Source: G963422445 sp963422445 (GTDB lineage: Bacteria; Pseudomonadota; Alphaproteobacteria; Thalassobaculales; Thalassobaculaceae). From it: 64,000 nucleotides of DNA. The translations under genes were made by a program, and so were the position numbers. Positions within the stretch are counted from its first letter, which is position 1. Each line of letters begins with the position of its first letter. This document shows, one piece after another, positions 1-9,751 of the stretch. Where the stretch lies: the NCBI GenBank assembly GCA_963422445.2, contig OY729512.2, positions 496,001 through 560,000 on the forward strand, written 5' to 3'. The notes beneath the pieces were generated by a model, which made no database searches, had not been told where the DNA came from, and saw nothing but the letters and a program-made list of their open reading frames with translations.

Positions 1-1
1 C

Positions 2-61
2 CTTCAATTCGGCGATACGGAGCACCGCGGGCCGTTGGTCAAGGGCGGCAAGATGCGATAG
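2..61 (+). CDS. C-terminal tail of an upstream gene (partial)
   Basis: An open frame enters at the left edge and ends at a TAG at 59-61, giving 19 residues that end in GPLVKGGKMR. It lies 55 bp before the CoA-transferase start on the same strand, so it may be the end of a co-transcribed gene. Too little is present to name a family, and it could be chance reading frame. Confidence 0.3.
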   Translation, partial: LQFGDTEHRGPLVKGGKMR

Positions 62-116
62 AAGGGTTGCGAACCGGCCCGTTCATCGGTTGGTGGTTCG
101 TCGAAGGGAGAAACAG

Positions 117-1346
117 ATGTCAGGCCCGCTCGAAGGTATCCGGATACTTGATGTGACAACGGTCGGATACGGCCCGTATGCGTGTCAGATTCTCGGCGAT
201 TACGGTGCCGACATCATCAAGATCGAAGCCCCGGAGGGAGACATAACCCGCGGAATCATGCCGTTCCGCAACAGGGGCATGGGACATTTTTTCCTGATGG
301 CCAACAGGAACAAGCGCAGCATTGTGCTCGACCTGAAGGCGGAGAGTGGCCGGGAGGCGTTTCTGACGCTTGTCGAGCAGATGGACGCGGTCCTGTGCTC
401 GGTCCGGCCGGCGGCCATGGATCGCCTGGGCCTTGGCTACGAGGCTTGCCGCACGGTCAACACCGGGATTGTTCATGTCGCATTGGTGGGATTCGGGCAA
501 TCCGGCCCCTATGCCAGCCGTCCGGCCTACGACGACATCATTCAGGGGGTTTCCGGGATGGCGCATATGCAAGGGGGCCGGAGTGGTCCGCCGACCTTCG
601 TCAACGCGTCGATCTGCGACAAGATCTGTTCGCAGGTTGCGGCACACGCCACGCTCGCCGCCCTGTTCGACCGGCAGCGGACCGGCAAGGGGCAGTCGGT
701 GGAAGTCCCGATGTTCGAGTCCATTGTCGGCTTCAATCTGGTCGAGCACCATTCCGGTCAGGCGTTTGACCCCCCGCTGGGTCCGGCCGGCTACGAGCGG
801 TCCCTGGCGGACGACCGCCGGCCCTATGCGACCGCGGACGGCCATGTCTGCGTCCTGCCATACAATACGAAACAATGGCGCGCCTTCTTTGCCATCATGG
901 ACCGTCCGGAGATGCGGAACGATCCACGCGTTGCCAATCCCAAAATCCGCAGCGAGAAGATTGGCGAACTCTATTCGATGGTGGCCGACCTAGTGCGACC
1001 GTGGTCTACGGCCACACTACTGGTGACACTTCGGGAGGCCGATATCCCGCATGGCGAGGTGACGCGGCTCGATGACCTAGCCGATGATCCGCACATGCAG
1101 GCGGTCGGATTTTTCCGGACGGTGGAGCATCCGAGCGAAGGCCACATCCGGTTGACCGAACCGCCAATGCGGTTTTCGGGGACGCCGCCGGAGATTCGCA
1201 GTCTGCCGGCGACGCTTGGCGAACACAGTGTTGAAATCCTGCAGGAAGCGGGGTTTTCCGAAACCCGGATTGCCGACATGCTGGCGGCCGGGGTGACCCT
1301 TGACGGACGAAGGCAGACCAAAACGCCGTTGGCAGCGGGATCGTAG
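117..1346 (+). CDS. CaiB/BaiF (family III) CoA-transferase
   Basis: Predicted 409-residue cytosolic family III CoA-transferase, which moves CoA between an acyl-CoA donor and a carboxylic acid. The opening GPLEGIRILDVTTV, followed by GDYGADIIKIEAP, is the family signature; the Asp expected to carry the acyl intermediate lies in the stretch reading RPAYDDIIQGVSGMA, and the C-terminal GEHSVEILQEAG is typical. The length fits the family (about 400). A start 27 bp upstream is open, but ATG 117 is chosen because it gives the standard N terminus and has AGGGAG at 104-109 ahead of it. Substrate unknown; the next gene downstream is a pseudogene. The frame is intact. Confidence 0.93.
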   Translation: MSGPLEGIRILDVTTVGYGPYACQILGDYGADIIKIEAPEGDITRGIMPFRNRGMGHFFLMANRNKRSIVLDLKAESGREAFLTLVEQMDAVLCSVRPAAMDRLGLGYEACRTVNTGIVHVALVGFGQSGPYASRPAYDDIIQGVSGMAHMQGGRSGPPTFVNASICDKICSQVAAHATLAALFDRQRTGKGQSVEVPMFESIVGFNLVEHHSGQAFDPPLGPAGYERSLADDRRPYATADGHVCVLPYNTKQWRAFFAIMDRPEMRNDPRVANPKIRSEKIGELYSMVADLVRPWSTATLLVTLREADIPHGEVTRLDDLADDPHMQAVGFFRTVEHPSEGHIRLTEPPMRFSGTPPEIRSLPATLGEHSVEILQEAGFSETRIADMLAAGVTLDGRRQTKTPLAAGS

Positions 1347-1644
1347 CGAGTGACCTCACGGTCCGGGCGTTGCCCCGGCCTGGCGGTCGAATGTGGCGCT
1401 GAACTCTTCCAGATGTCCGGCCTTCGCCTGTCGTTCCAGTGAACCGGACCGGCTTTGAGTCCGTCTTTCGATCACGTGGACTGGTCGGCGTGCGATGCGG
1501 TTGCGTCCGTTGTGTGACGGCCGTGGCCGCGCGCCGGCGAAACCGATACACTCTACCGGGCATCCGGTTCGCATGTCCGGCGGCGCCAAGTCAGGACCGT
1601 CGCCGGACCGGATGCTCCGCAGGTCTGTTAAGTCCAGAGCAGGC

Positions 1645-3390
1645 ATGCACGACTTGGTCATTTGCGAAGCGTCGGTAATTGACGGAATCGGCGATGTCGC
1701 GTTTGCCGATGGAACTATCATCTCCGCGGGAGGGAAAGCCGGACAGGGACGGCGGGAAATCAATGCGGCCGGAGCGTTGGTGCCCCCTGGGGCTTGTCGA
1801 CGTGCATACACATTGTGACGGCCAGGCGGTCTGGGACAGCGAACTGGCACACTCAAGTCGGCATGGCGTGACGACGGTGGTCATGGGTAATTGTGGGAAC
1901 CGCTTATGCACGTAGCTCCGGTTGCGAGAGTTTGCCGCGAGAAGTTGACTCCTACCGGTCCATTTGGACGGTTTTCGATCAACATGTTGATTAAGCCGGA
2001 GCCAAGTGCATAAGCGGTTTGTGGGATTAGGTTGCACCGGCCCGCCCCGATGCACGTGATCAACTGATCCGGATGATGGAAGGAGTCGAGAACATACCCG
2101 ATATGGCGCTCGTCGAGGGCTTGACCTGGGAATGGGAAAGCTTCCCGCAATATCTCGATGCTCTGGCAGCGCGGCCGCGGACGATTGATGTTGCCGTGCA
2201 AGTGCCGCATTGCGCTGTTCGCGCTTATGTCAGGGACGACCTCGGTATTGCGAACGAACCCGCTGGACCGGACAATACAAAGGCCATGACGGCCGTCGTG
2301 CGCGAGGCGCTGCAGGCCGGCGCCCGGGGCGTGACGACCACACGGACGATCACGCATCTGACCGCCGACAGAGACCGCGTGCCGGGCGCCTTCGCCGAGA
2401 CAAGCGAATTGTTTGGTCTTGCCGAGGCCGTTGCAGCGGTGGGGAATCGGATCATTGGCTGGATTTCCGATTTTGATGACGAGAACCATGAACTTGGCTT
2501 GCTGTATAGGATGGCGGAACGAGTCGGCAGCCGGATCTGGTTGACCATGGTCCAGCGCGACAAACGTCCTGATCAGTGGATGCGAGTGCTGGATTTTCTG
2601 ACCGGTGCTGCCGATGACGGCGTGCCGCTGTACGGCCAGGTGGCGGCACGTCCGGTCGGGTTGATGCCCGGACTTGACGGTTTGCTTCACCTGTTCTTGA
2701 CAACGCCGTCATACAGGACGATCGCGAACTGGCCTCTCGCCGAACGCGTCGAGATCCTTCGAGATCCCGTATTTCGTGACCATGTGCTTGGCGAGCGGCG
2801 CGATCATCGCAGCCAGCTGATGCGGGAGATGACAGACGGTTTCCACAAAATGTTCAGGCTCGGAGGCCCACCGGATTACGAACCCGTGCCGGAGACGGCG
2901 ATCCGGACCGAGGCGGAACGAACCGAAGCCGACCCGCGCGGTCTGGTTTTCGATTGCTTGTTGGAGCGTGACGGTCAAGACTTCATTCTTTTCTTTCGTC
3001 TACTACAGTCGACTCAATCCCGACGATGTCCGGACCATGATGCGCCATCTGCGTACTGTTCTCAGGCTTGGTAATGGCGGTGCGCATTGCGGACTGATAT
3101 CGGATGCCAGTATTCCGACTTACGTGTTGACACATTGGGGCCGTGACCGGCGCCGTGATCCCGGTTTGCCGTTACCATGGTTGATCAAGGCGCAGACGGC
3201 GGACACCGCGGCACTGTATGGATTCCAGGACCGCGGCCGCATCGAGTCCGGTCTGCACGCTGATCTCAAAATCATCGATTGCGACCGTCTTGCGGTCCGA
3301 CCGCCGAAAATGGTTCGTGATTTGCCGGCGAGCGGCTGACGCCTTGTCCAGGACGCCGACGGGTATGTGGCAACAAGCTGCGCTGGCTGA
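1645..3390 (+). pseudogene. N-acyl-D-amino-acid deacylase (D-aminoacylase family), disrupted
   Basis: Remnant of an amidohydrolase-superfamily D-aminoacylase. The start at 1645 reads HDLVICEASVIDGIG. The frame shifts in the G run near 1790, just before the metal-binding motif VDVHTHCDGQ. A 122-bp mobile element sits after GNCG at 1898. Homology resumes in a shifted frame with MEGVENIPDMALVEGL and runs to about 2990, where another shift leads to NGGAHCGLISDASIP and the C-terminal GRIESGLHADLKIID. A stop at about 3337 and one more shift follow, with a final stop near 3390. At least three frameshifts plus the insertion make it non-functional. It probably acted on N-acyl-D-amino acids or related ureido compounds. 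Confidence 0.85.
1898..2019. mobile_element. 122-bp non-autonomous element (MITE type A), copy 1
   Basis: The ends are perfect 14-bp inverted repeats, AACCGCTTATGCAC, continuing imperfectly to about 24 bp. The element is flanked by the 6-bp direct repeat TGTGGG at 1892-1897 and 2020-2025. It has no coding capacity. The same 122-bp sequence lies in opposite orientation at 38806-38927 with a single clear base difference. The interior holds a near-perfect palindrome around AACATGTT. It interrupts the D-aminoacylase pseudogene. Which transposase moves it is not visible; no full IS with these ends is present here. Confidence 0.93.
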
Positions 3391-3406
3391 ATAATCCTTA
3401 ACCCAA

Positions 3407-4904
3407 GAACCTCTTGCAAAATTCCTGTCCCCAGGGTCCGGTGAGCCCGGATCGGTCGGTTGAGCCCGGTCACCTCTGCACCTGGAGGTCGGACTCCATG
3501 GATTCGCGGTGTCTCATCAGAGATGATGAGAACAAACAGGGACCTTTGCGGACATCGGGACACGCCTCTCCGGGCCACTCTCTTCGAGAGGGCCGCGAAG
3601 GGTCGGCATGCGTTGTCGGAGCCGCGCTATGGGACGGCGAGACGTATCAACGGGTCAGCCGCCAGGGCCAGGATGCCGAACATGAGATGGCAGGCGACCT
3701 TGGAATGTCCGCGGACGCGGACATGGCGCCCGCCAAACTCATCCTTGAGGCGGGCGTTGGTCCTCTCGACACCGGACCGGATCCGGAACCGCACGTTCCC
3801 GGGATCGACATGGCCTATTGCACGCTGGGCCCGGGCCTCCCGGTCTCGCTCCTCCTTGAGGTTCTTGTCCCGGCGCGGATTGACATCGATGATCGGAACA
3901 TGGCCAAGCCGTTCGCTCATCTGGTAGATCTCCCTGGCATCATAGGCCGCGTCCATGAGGTCGTAGAGATTGGTCACACGCGCGGCGGTCATCATCGCCA
4001 GCGGGACCGCGACCTGGCTGTCATGGACGGATGCCGAGGTGAGGACGGTCCTCAGCGGCACCCCGCAGTCTGCTGTGTCGATAGGCAGCTTGTAACCGCG
4101 CCAAGCCTCCATGACCCCTTTGGCATTCTTCTTTGCCCCGTGATCACAGACCTTCGGCAGCGCGTCGAGCCTCTCATCGAGATCCATCCCGTTCGCTTGC
4201 TGTTCGAGACGCCCAGGCTCCTTCGTCCTCTCCTCGCCCTTGCGGGGCCGGCCGCGCTTGCGGTTCGGCGTCGGGGCCTTCGGCGTCGGGGCCGGCGTCT
4301 CCCGGGCCTCGATGGCCGTCGGGTCCCTCGACACGTGGCCGATGAGCGCATCGCCCAGTGTCTCTGCAACCAGAGCCGCGTGCATCCTCTCCGGAAGACG
4401 GGACTGCGAAAATTCGGCAAACGCCCGCGAAAACGTCGCTTCACTCGGGATCTCCGCGACACGCGACCAGCCGCACAGTCGGCGCAACGTCGGGTCCACC
4501 TTGAGCCTGTCGATCAGGTGGCGGGTCGTCGGCAGATCCCATACCGCCTTGGCGATGAAGCCACGGGCCAGCGCCTGGCGATCCTCCCGGGGCCGACCCG
4601 GACCGGTCCACACCCCATCGACGAAGCCCTCCACCTTGACGAGATCGAGAGCTGTCACGAAACGCTTGTGCGTCTCGAGGAGAGGACCGATCGCCTCGGC
4701 CAACGCAGGGAAAAGGTCCCCTTGAAATCGGTGCCAGAGATCGGATAGGGTCGAGCCAAGGGTCATCGGGGTCACCTCCTCGGTATCTTGTTATTGTGGA
4801 AACACAACAGACCACGAGGTGGCCCCGAAACCCAGGCCCTCGACAACAAAATCAGCCTCGAGAAGGCAAAAAACCGGTCGGGCCGGCAATTTTGCAAGAA
4901 GCTC
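3407..4904. mobile_element. IS5-type insertion sequence within the IS1634 left end
   Basis: 1498 bp bounded by 17-bp imperfect inverted repeats, GAACCTCTTGCAAAATT on the left and GAGCTTCTTGCAAAATT read inward from the right. The target duplication CCAA lies at 3403-3406 and 4905-4908. Removing the element and one CCAA restores the IS1634 end exactly as it appears in the second copy, which confirms both boundaries. Confidence 0.9.
3627..4775 (-). CDS. IS5-type DDE transposase
   Basis: Intact 382-residue transposase of the inserted IS. The N-terminal half has the DUF772-like helical region with IPSEATFSRAFAEF. The RNase H-like core follows, with HDSQVAVPLAMM, DLMDAAYDAREI and the late ERTNARLKDEFGGRHVRVRG segment carrying the catalytic Glu. 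A Lys/Arg-rich linker of the form KAPTPNRKRGRPRKGEE lies between the halves. The frame is open throughout and the ends match, so this is one of the few potentially active elements in the window. The exact IS5 subgroup is not certain. Confidence 0.88.
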   Translation of the reverse strand: MTPMTLGSTLSDLWHRFQGDLFPALAEAIGPLLETHKRFVTALDLVKVEGFVDGVWTGPGRPREDRQALARGFIAKAVWDLPTTRHLIDRLKVDPTLRRLCGWSRVAEIPSEATFSRAFAEFSQSRLPERMHAALVAETLGDALIGHVSRDPTAIEARETPAPTPKAPTPNRKRGRPRKGEERTKEPGRLEQQANGMDLDERLDALPKVCDHGAKKNAKGVMEAWRGYKLPIDTADCGVPLRTVLTSASVHDSQVAVPLAMMTAARVTNLYDLMDAAYDAREIYQMSERLGHVPIIDVNPRRDKNLKEERDREARAQRAIGHVDPGNVRFRIRSGVERTNARLKDEFGGRHVRVRGHSKVACHLMFGILALAADPLIRLAVP

Positions 4905-5129
4905 CCAAGTTGGCAGTTTTTTCCACTGCCCGTGCCTGATCGGGGCATGTTTTCGGCCTGAGAACATCACATATTTGGCTCTTCCATCGCCTGAACTTCT
5001 ATATGATGGATGTGGGTGCCCGGAACTCTTTTGTGGGGCCAGGACCTTGTCATCGCGTCGATATCCCCCTTGCCACGCGCGCCGGCGCGCGTGTCCGGGC
5101 AACACATCGCCAACCCTTCGCCCGCGCCC

Positions 5130-6706
5130 TGTACATCAAGGCCACCAGGACCCACACCGACAAGGACGGCAAGCCCGTGCGAAGCCACAGGCTGATGCTC
5201 TCCCAGCGCGTCGGCGACAGGGTGCGCCACAGGACGCTGCTCAATTTCGGCCCCCACGATCCGATCCCGCGCGAGAAGTGGCAAGGAGGTCACAGCCCTC
5301 GCCGAGGCGCTGCTCCACACCCGCCCGCCGCTGCTCGAAGCCGTGCCGGCCGTGCCGAAGACATCGTCGCCAGGCTCAGGGCCAGGGGGGCCACAGCGAA
5401 GCGGTGCAGGAAGAGGCGCGCCAGCCCGACATCGCCACCATCGACCGCGATACCCTGGAGCACGAGACCCCGCGCACGGTCGACTGCGAGCGCCTGTGCG
5501 ACCGCCGCGCTTCTTCCGCTGGACGGGCGACCGCAAGACGCTTGAGCGCATCGGCGCCCTTCTCTGGCGCCACCGGGCCGCCATCCAGCGGGAGCTGTTG
5601 AACCGTGAGCGCGCGCTGCTCGACCTCCCCGACACCATCGCCTTCTACGATCTCACCAACCTTCACGACCACGGCCACACGCACGGTGAGCGTCCCAGGT
5701 TCGGCCGCTCCAGGCAGAAGCGCGACGCTTGTCCCCTGATCACGCTGGCGCCGGCTTCCCGCGCAGGTGCGAGATCCGGCCGGGCACCGCGCACGAGCCG
5801 GGCCGGCTGGAGGACGCGCTGGCCAGGCTCGAGGCGGTGTGCGGCGGCACGGCGCCGACGCCCACGGTGGTCATGGACGCGGGCATGGCCAGCGCGGAGA
5901 ACATCCTGTGGCTGGGCGAGCGGGGCTACGACTGGATCGCCCTCGGCCGGGGCGGCGGCGAGGTCTTGCTGATCACCAGCGCGCATCACGAAGGGCGCGG
6001 CTCTCTGTTGTCAGCGAGGGCAAGAAGAAGGCCGGGACCTCGATCCTGGGCCTGACGCGGACCCGCTTCGAGGCGGCGCTGGAAAGGCTCCACAGCGGCC
6101 TCCCGGTCAAGGGCCGCCTCAAGCGCTACGACGGGTGCTGGAGAGCATAGGCCGCCTCAAGCAGCGCTTCCCTGCGGTCGCCAGGTCCTACGAGACCACG
6201 CTCGAGACGGCTGACACCGGCGCCAACCCGTCTGCCGTGCGCTTCAAGCGCAGGCCGCAATACGACGAGGCCGTGAGGGCGCCGGCGCCGATGGGCTGCG
6301 CACCAGCCACGTCGACCGGGATATCGAGACGGTCCCGCGGACCGACTGGCGTATCATCGACATCGAGGCCCCCTTCCGCAGTCTGAAATCCGAGCTCGGC
6401 CTTCGCCCGATCTGCCACCAGCGCGACCGTCGCATCGCGGCCCACCTGCGGATCGCCGTGCTGGCCTGTCACGCCGTGCATCTGATCCGTACCCGGCTCG
6501 CCGCACGGGCATCCACAAGTGCGGGGCATCGGTCCGCGACGGTCCTGCGGAGCTGGGTGCGGATCACCACGCGTCTGCGCCAGACCGACGCCACGTTGAT
6601 CGTCAACCGCCAGGACACGCGCCCGGCCGCCGAGGGTGCCGAAATCTCCTCGGCAGCGGCCGTGGAACCCGCCATCCACCGCAGGAGGGCTCGTCTGACG
6701 AGCTGA
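5130..6706 (+). pseudogene. IS1634-family transposase, frameshifted
   Basis: Starts as YIKATRTHTDKDGKPVRSH, continues as GDRVRHRTLLNFGPHDPI, then breaks into alternating frames. Recognisable pieces include ERIGALLWRHRAAIQREL, DTIAFYDLTNLHDHGHTHGE, TPTVVMDAGMASAENILWLG and the C-terminal DIEAPFRSLKSELGLRPI, ending at 6706. At least five frame changes are needed to join them. It is nearly identical in places to the copy at 35205-38680 and carries different lesions, so each copy helps reconstruct the other. The product is dead. Confidence 0.85.
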
Positions 6707-6836
6707 CAGAAGCCAACAAAATGTCGGGCCATGTTGCAATCGGCCGAGAAAAATATCGACCTATATCAAAGCGATAAAGACAATAGAACAAAAAAATGCC
6801 AACCTGGGTTGAGTCTGGCGAGACAACAGGCACCTT

Positions 6837-6866
6837 GCCTGATTGCCTGATTGCCTGATTGCCTGA
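6837..6866. repeat. Short tandem repeat, unit GCCTGATT
   Basis: Three full 8-bp units and a partial fourth (GCCTGA), just outside the right end of the IS1634 copy. No gene spans it. It is a simple repeat that could vary by slippage. Confidence 0.9.
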
Positions 6867-7094
6867 CTCCCGTTGGCAGATCGAACGCAAATGGAAGAAG
6901 ATGGCGCCTCGCAACCGGGACTGCCAGGGGCCCGTCGAGGGCAACATCACGACGCGCCATGCGACAGAGGCCGGTACCGGTAATCTGATCGCGATCCACC
7001 GGATGCCTGCCGATGGGGGCGATGTCAGCAGCACTTGCTGCGGTCCATGCGGACGCGCCGCATCCGAAACGGTGGGTCTCCGGCGAACCGGATG

Positions 7095-8483
7095 TCAGAC
7101 AAGCGACAATGCGATACCGCCGCAGCCGCAGGCGCAAAGAGTCCGGAAAATCCCCTGACGCCACCAGAGCAACATCATCGCGGCGAGACCTGTCAGTCCA
7201 ATACTTTCAGGGTCAACACTGCCGAGAACCGGGATCAATAGTGAACCCCCGGGAATATCAATGGGGACGAGGACCGAAAAACTGACATGCAGGCCAAACC
7301 ACACCGCGAGGTTGAGGACGACGCCGACAACTGCCGCGGTGATACCTGAAAGCATGGCAGCGATGCGGGGATTGCCTCTGAGACGCTCGACATAAGGCGC
7401 ACCGAGAAAAATCCAGAGGAAACAGGGTGTGAACGTCACCCACAACGTGACACCGGTTCCGAGCACGCCCGACCAGATCGGGTCAATGCCACCGGCATGG
7501 CGGTGCGCGCCTAGGAAGCCGACGAACTGGTTGACCAGGATGAGCGGCCCCGGCGTTGTTTCCGCGAGGCCAAGGCCATCGAGCATCTCCGCCGGTGTCA
7601 TCCAGCCGAACGTATCGACCGCTTGCTGGGCCAAATATGCCAGTACCGCGTAGGCGCCGCCGAATGTCACAACGGCCAGTTTGCTGAAGAAGACAGCTTG
7701 TTGAGCCAGAACATGGTCGATACCGAGACCGAGCATCAGGCCCGCGACTGGCGCGAACCAGAGCAAAATGAAAACGGCCAGCAACATGATGGCGCGCCGT
7801 GTCGACGGCAGCGTATGACCCAGCAGGCCGTCACGGGCCATCCGGTCGATGACAGTCTCGGCCGCAACAGGCGCCCGCTGCGGGGCGTCGGCAGCGTCCA
7901 AAGCGTCGGATGGCAGCGATCCGGTGATGAACCCGATCACGGCAGCTCCTGCGATGATCGCCGGAAACGGCACATCGAAGGCGACGATTGCGATAAATGC
8001 GCCGACCGAGACCGCGATCTGGATCTTGTTGACGAGGGCGCGTCGGGCAATCCTTATCACCGCTTCGACGACAATAACCAATACGGCCGCCTTGACGCCG
8101 TTGAAGGCGGCATCGACCAACGGCATGTTGGCGAAGAGAACATAGGTGATGCTCAGGGCGAGCATCACAAGCGCGCCCGGCAGAATGAACAGCAATCCAG
8201 CGATCAGGCCGCCGCAAGTACGATGCATAAGCCAGCCAATATAGGTTGCAAGCTGCTGTGCCTCGGGGCCGGGCAGCACCATGCAATAGTTGAGGGCATG
8301 CAGAAACCGTGCTTCATCGAGCCAGCGTCGTTCCGTCACGACGGTGCGGTGCATCATCGCGATCTGTCCGGCCGCTCCGCCGAAACTCAGAATTCCGATC
8401 CGCAGCCAGACCCGAAAGGCGTCGGCGAGGCCCGGCATCGCGCTGTCGTCGTCGGACGTCGCGACTGGTTTGGTCATCTGCAA
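7095..8483 (-). CDS. chrA: Chromate transporter, two-domain ChrA
   Basis: 462-residue inner-membrane protein of the CHR superfamily, which exports chromate. It has the two-domain layout: the N-terminal half carries FRVWLRIGILSFGGAAGQIAMM and VLPGPEAQQLATYIGW, and the second half repeats the pattern with FFSKLAVVTFGGAYAVLAYL and ETTPGPLILVNQFVGFLG. The FGG and PGP motifs in each half are the family hallmarks. Ten or more hydrophobic segments are visible. The start is ATG 8483; a second ATG two codons in is also possible. It is divergent from the 2-hydroxyacid dehydrogenase. No chrB-like regulator lies next to it. The frame is intact. Confidence 0.92.
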   Translation of the reverse strand: MQMTKPVATSDDDSAMPGLADAFRVWLRIGILSFGGAAGQIAMMHRTVVTERRWLDEARFLHALNYCMVLPGPEAQQLATYIGWLMHRTCGGLIAGLLFILPGALVMLALSITYVLFANMPLVDAAFNGVKAAVLVIVVEAVIRIARRALVNKIQIAVSVGAFIAIVAFDVPFPAIIAGAAVIGFITGSLPSDALDAADAPQRAPVAAETVIDRMARDGLLGHTLPSTRRAIMLLAVFILLWFAPVAGLMLGLGIDHVLAQQAVFFSKLAVVTFGGAYAVLAYLAQQAVDTFGWMTPAEMLDGLGLAETTPGPLILVNQFVGFLGAHRHAGGIDPIWSGVLGTGVTLWVTFTPCFLWIFLGAPYVERLRGNPRIAAMLSGITAAVVGVVLNLAVWFGLHVSFSVLVPIDIPGGSLLIPVLGSVDPESIGLTGLAAMMLLWWRQGIFRTLCACGCGGIALSLV

Positions 8484-8655
8484 CCCCCGATCGGGTGTGG
8501 TTGTATGGTGACGGAGCCGGACCGGCTACCAGCCGGATTTGTCCCGGGCGATCTCGTACAGAGTTCCGGATCATCCGGCAAGCGGATGCGCGGACTAGCA
8601 GCAAGAGACTGGGCAGTGTATATGTCTCGCGCACTGCTGCATTCGGGATGTTTCA

Positions 8656-9642
8656 ATGCCTGTTACCGTTGCGATGTACGAAAAGTCGTTCGACTACATC
8701 GGGAAAAAACTTGCCGCGCTTGATCTCGATGTCTCGGTTCTCATATTCAACCGGGACGGTCAATTCTTGATTGACGGAACACCGACACCGCCGGATGACA
8801 TCAGCGTCGATTATCTCTGGTTGAGTACGCATCTGAATGTCGATGGTGTGGCGAAGATGGCTTTCAGGCTCGCGCTCGCCTGCAAGTCGGTGGGTGTATT
8901 GCAGACATTCAATGCCGGGCTTGACGACCCGTTTTACAAGGCGGCTGCCGCCAAGGGTATCCGGATCTGCAACAGCAGCGCACAAGGTGTGGCGATTGCG
9001 GAATATGTGATGGCGCAGGTGCTGGGTATCCTGCATCCGCTTGATCGGCAACGACAACAGCAACAGGCCGAAACCTGGAAGATCACGCCGTTCCGGGAAA
9101 TCTCCTGCACCAACTGGCTGATCATCGGGTACGGAGCGATCGGTGAGGCGATCGCCCGGCGGGTCAAGGCTTTTGGAGCCACGACGGCAGTTGTGCGGCG
9201 ATCACCACGAACGTCGGATCTGGTCGACAAGGCCGGCACACTGGCCGACATGAAACAGTTGTTGCCGGACGCCGACATTATCGTGCTGGCCTGCGCGCTC
9301 AACGACGAGACTCGTGACCTTGCCGACGTCGACTTTTTTGGATCGGTGAAGGATGGCGCCATTCTGATCAATGTCGCGCGTGGTGGATTGGTCGACGAAG
9401 ACACCCTCGTCGCGGCTCTTGACTCCGGACGGCTAGAAGCCGCTGTCCTTGATGTCTTCCGGGAGGAGCCATTGCCGGCCGGTCATCGCCTGTGGTCGCA
9501 TCCGCGGATTCGTCTGACCCCACATACATCCTTTGCTGGCGATGGCGGATCAGGGCGTTGGGAACGGTTGTTTCTCGACAATATCGGCCGTTTCGTCCGG
9601 AATGAGCCTTTGATCCGGGAGGTCGACCCCGCCGATATCTGA
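8656..9642 (+). CDS. D-2-hydroxyacid dehydrogenase (NAD(P)-dependent)
   Basis: 328-residue cytosolic oxidoreductase of the D-isomer-specific 2-hydroxyacid dehydrogenase family. The nucleotide-binding fold shows as LIIGYGAIGEAIARRVKAFG (about residues 156-175). The catalytic segment INVARGGLVDEDTLVAALDSG supplies the substrate-binding Arg region, followed by VLDVFREEPLPAGHRLW and the catalytic-His area HPRIRLTPHTSFAG. The length is standard. The start at ATG 8656 has only a weak ribosome site. About 110 bp separate it from the downstream thiamine-diphosphate enzyme on the same strand, so the two may form a small unit acting on 2-oxo or 2-hydroxy acids. The specific substrate cannot be told from sequence. 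Confidence 0.9.
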   Translation: MPVTVAMYEKSFDYIGKKLAALDLDVSVLIFNRDGQFLIDGTPTPPDDISVDYLWLSTHLNVDGVAKMAFRLALACKSVGVLQTFNAGLDDPFYKAAAAKGIRICNSSAQGVAIAEYVMAQVLGILHPLDRQRQQQQAETWKITPFREISCTNWLIIGYGAIGEAIARRVKAFGATTAVVRRSPRTSDLVDKAGTLADMKQLLPDADIIVLACALNDETRDLADVDFFGSVKDGAILINVARGGLVDEDTLVAALDSGRLEAAVLDVFREEPLPAGHRLWSHPRIRLTPHTSFAGDGGSGRWERLFLDNIGRFVRNEPLIREVDPADI

Positions 9643-9751
9643 CCGGAGTCCCACCGCTGCCGGTTGTCATTCCGGCGGGCGATGCCGCGGTGTCTCCATC
9701 GGTGCGGTGGAATATCCCACCTCGTTCGCGCGATGCAAAATGAGGAGAGTG

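Larger units (their letters stand above)
3398..6810. mobile_element. IS1634-family element copy 1, carrying an inserted IS5-type element
   Basis: The left end TTAACCCAA (3398-3406) continues as CCAAGTTGGCAG at 4905 after an IS5-type insertion; the intact left end is seen in the second copy at 34976. The right end, TGCCAACCTGGGTT up to 6810, is its inverted repeat. The transposase inside is broken. No clear target duplication flanks the element, so an end may have been rearranged. The left end directly abuts the D-aminoacylase pseudogene. Confidence 0.8.

Noticed and set aside
3414..4748. A 444-residue plus-strand open frame
   Set aside because: Antisense to the IS5-type transposase, which has clear motifs and matching IS ends.
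6837..6866. CRISPR-like array
   Set aside because: The units are only 8 bp, directly adjacent and without spacers, so it is a simple tandem repeat.
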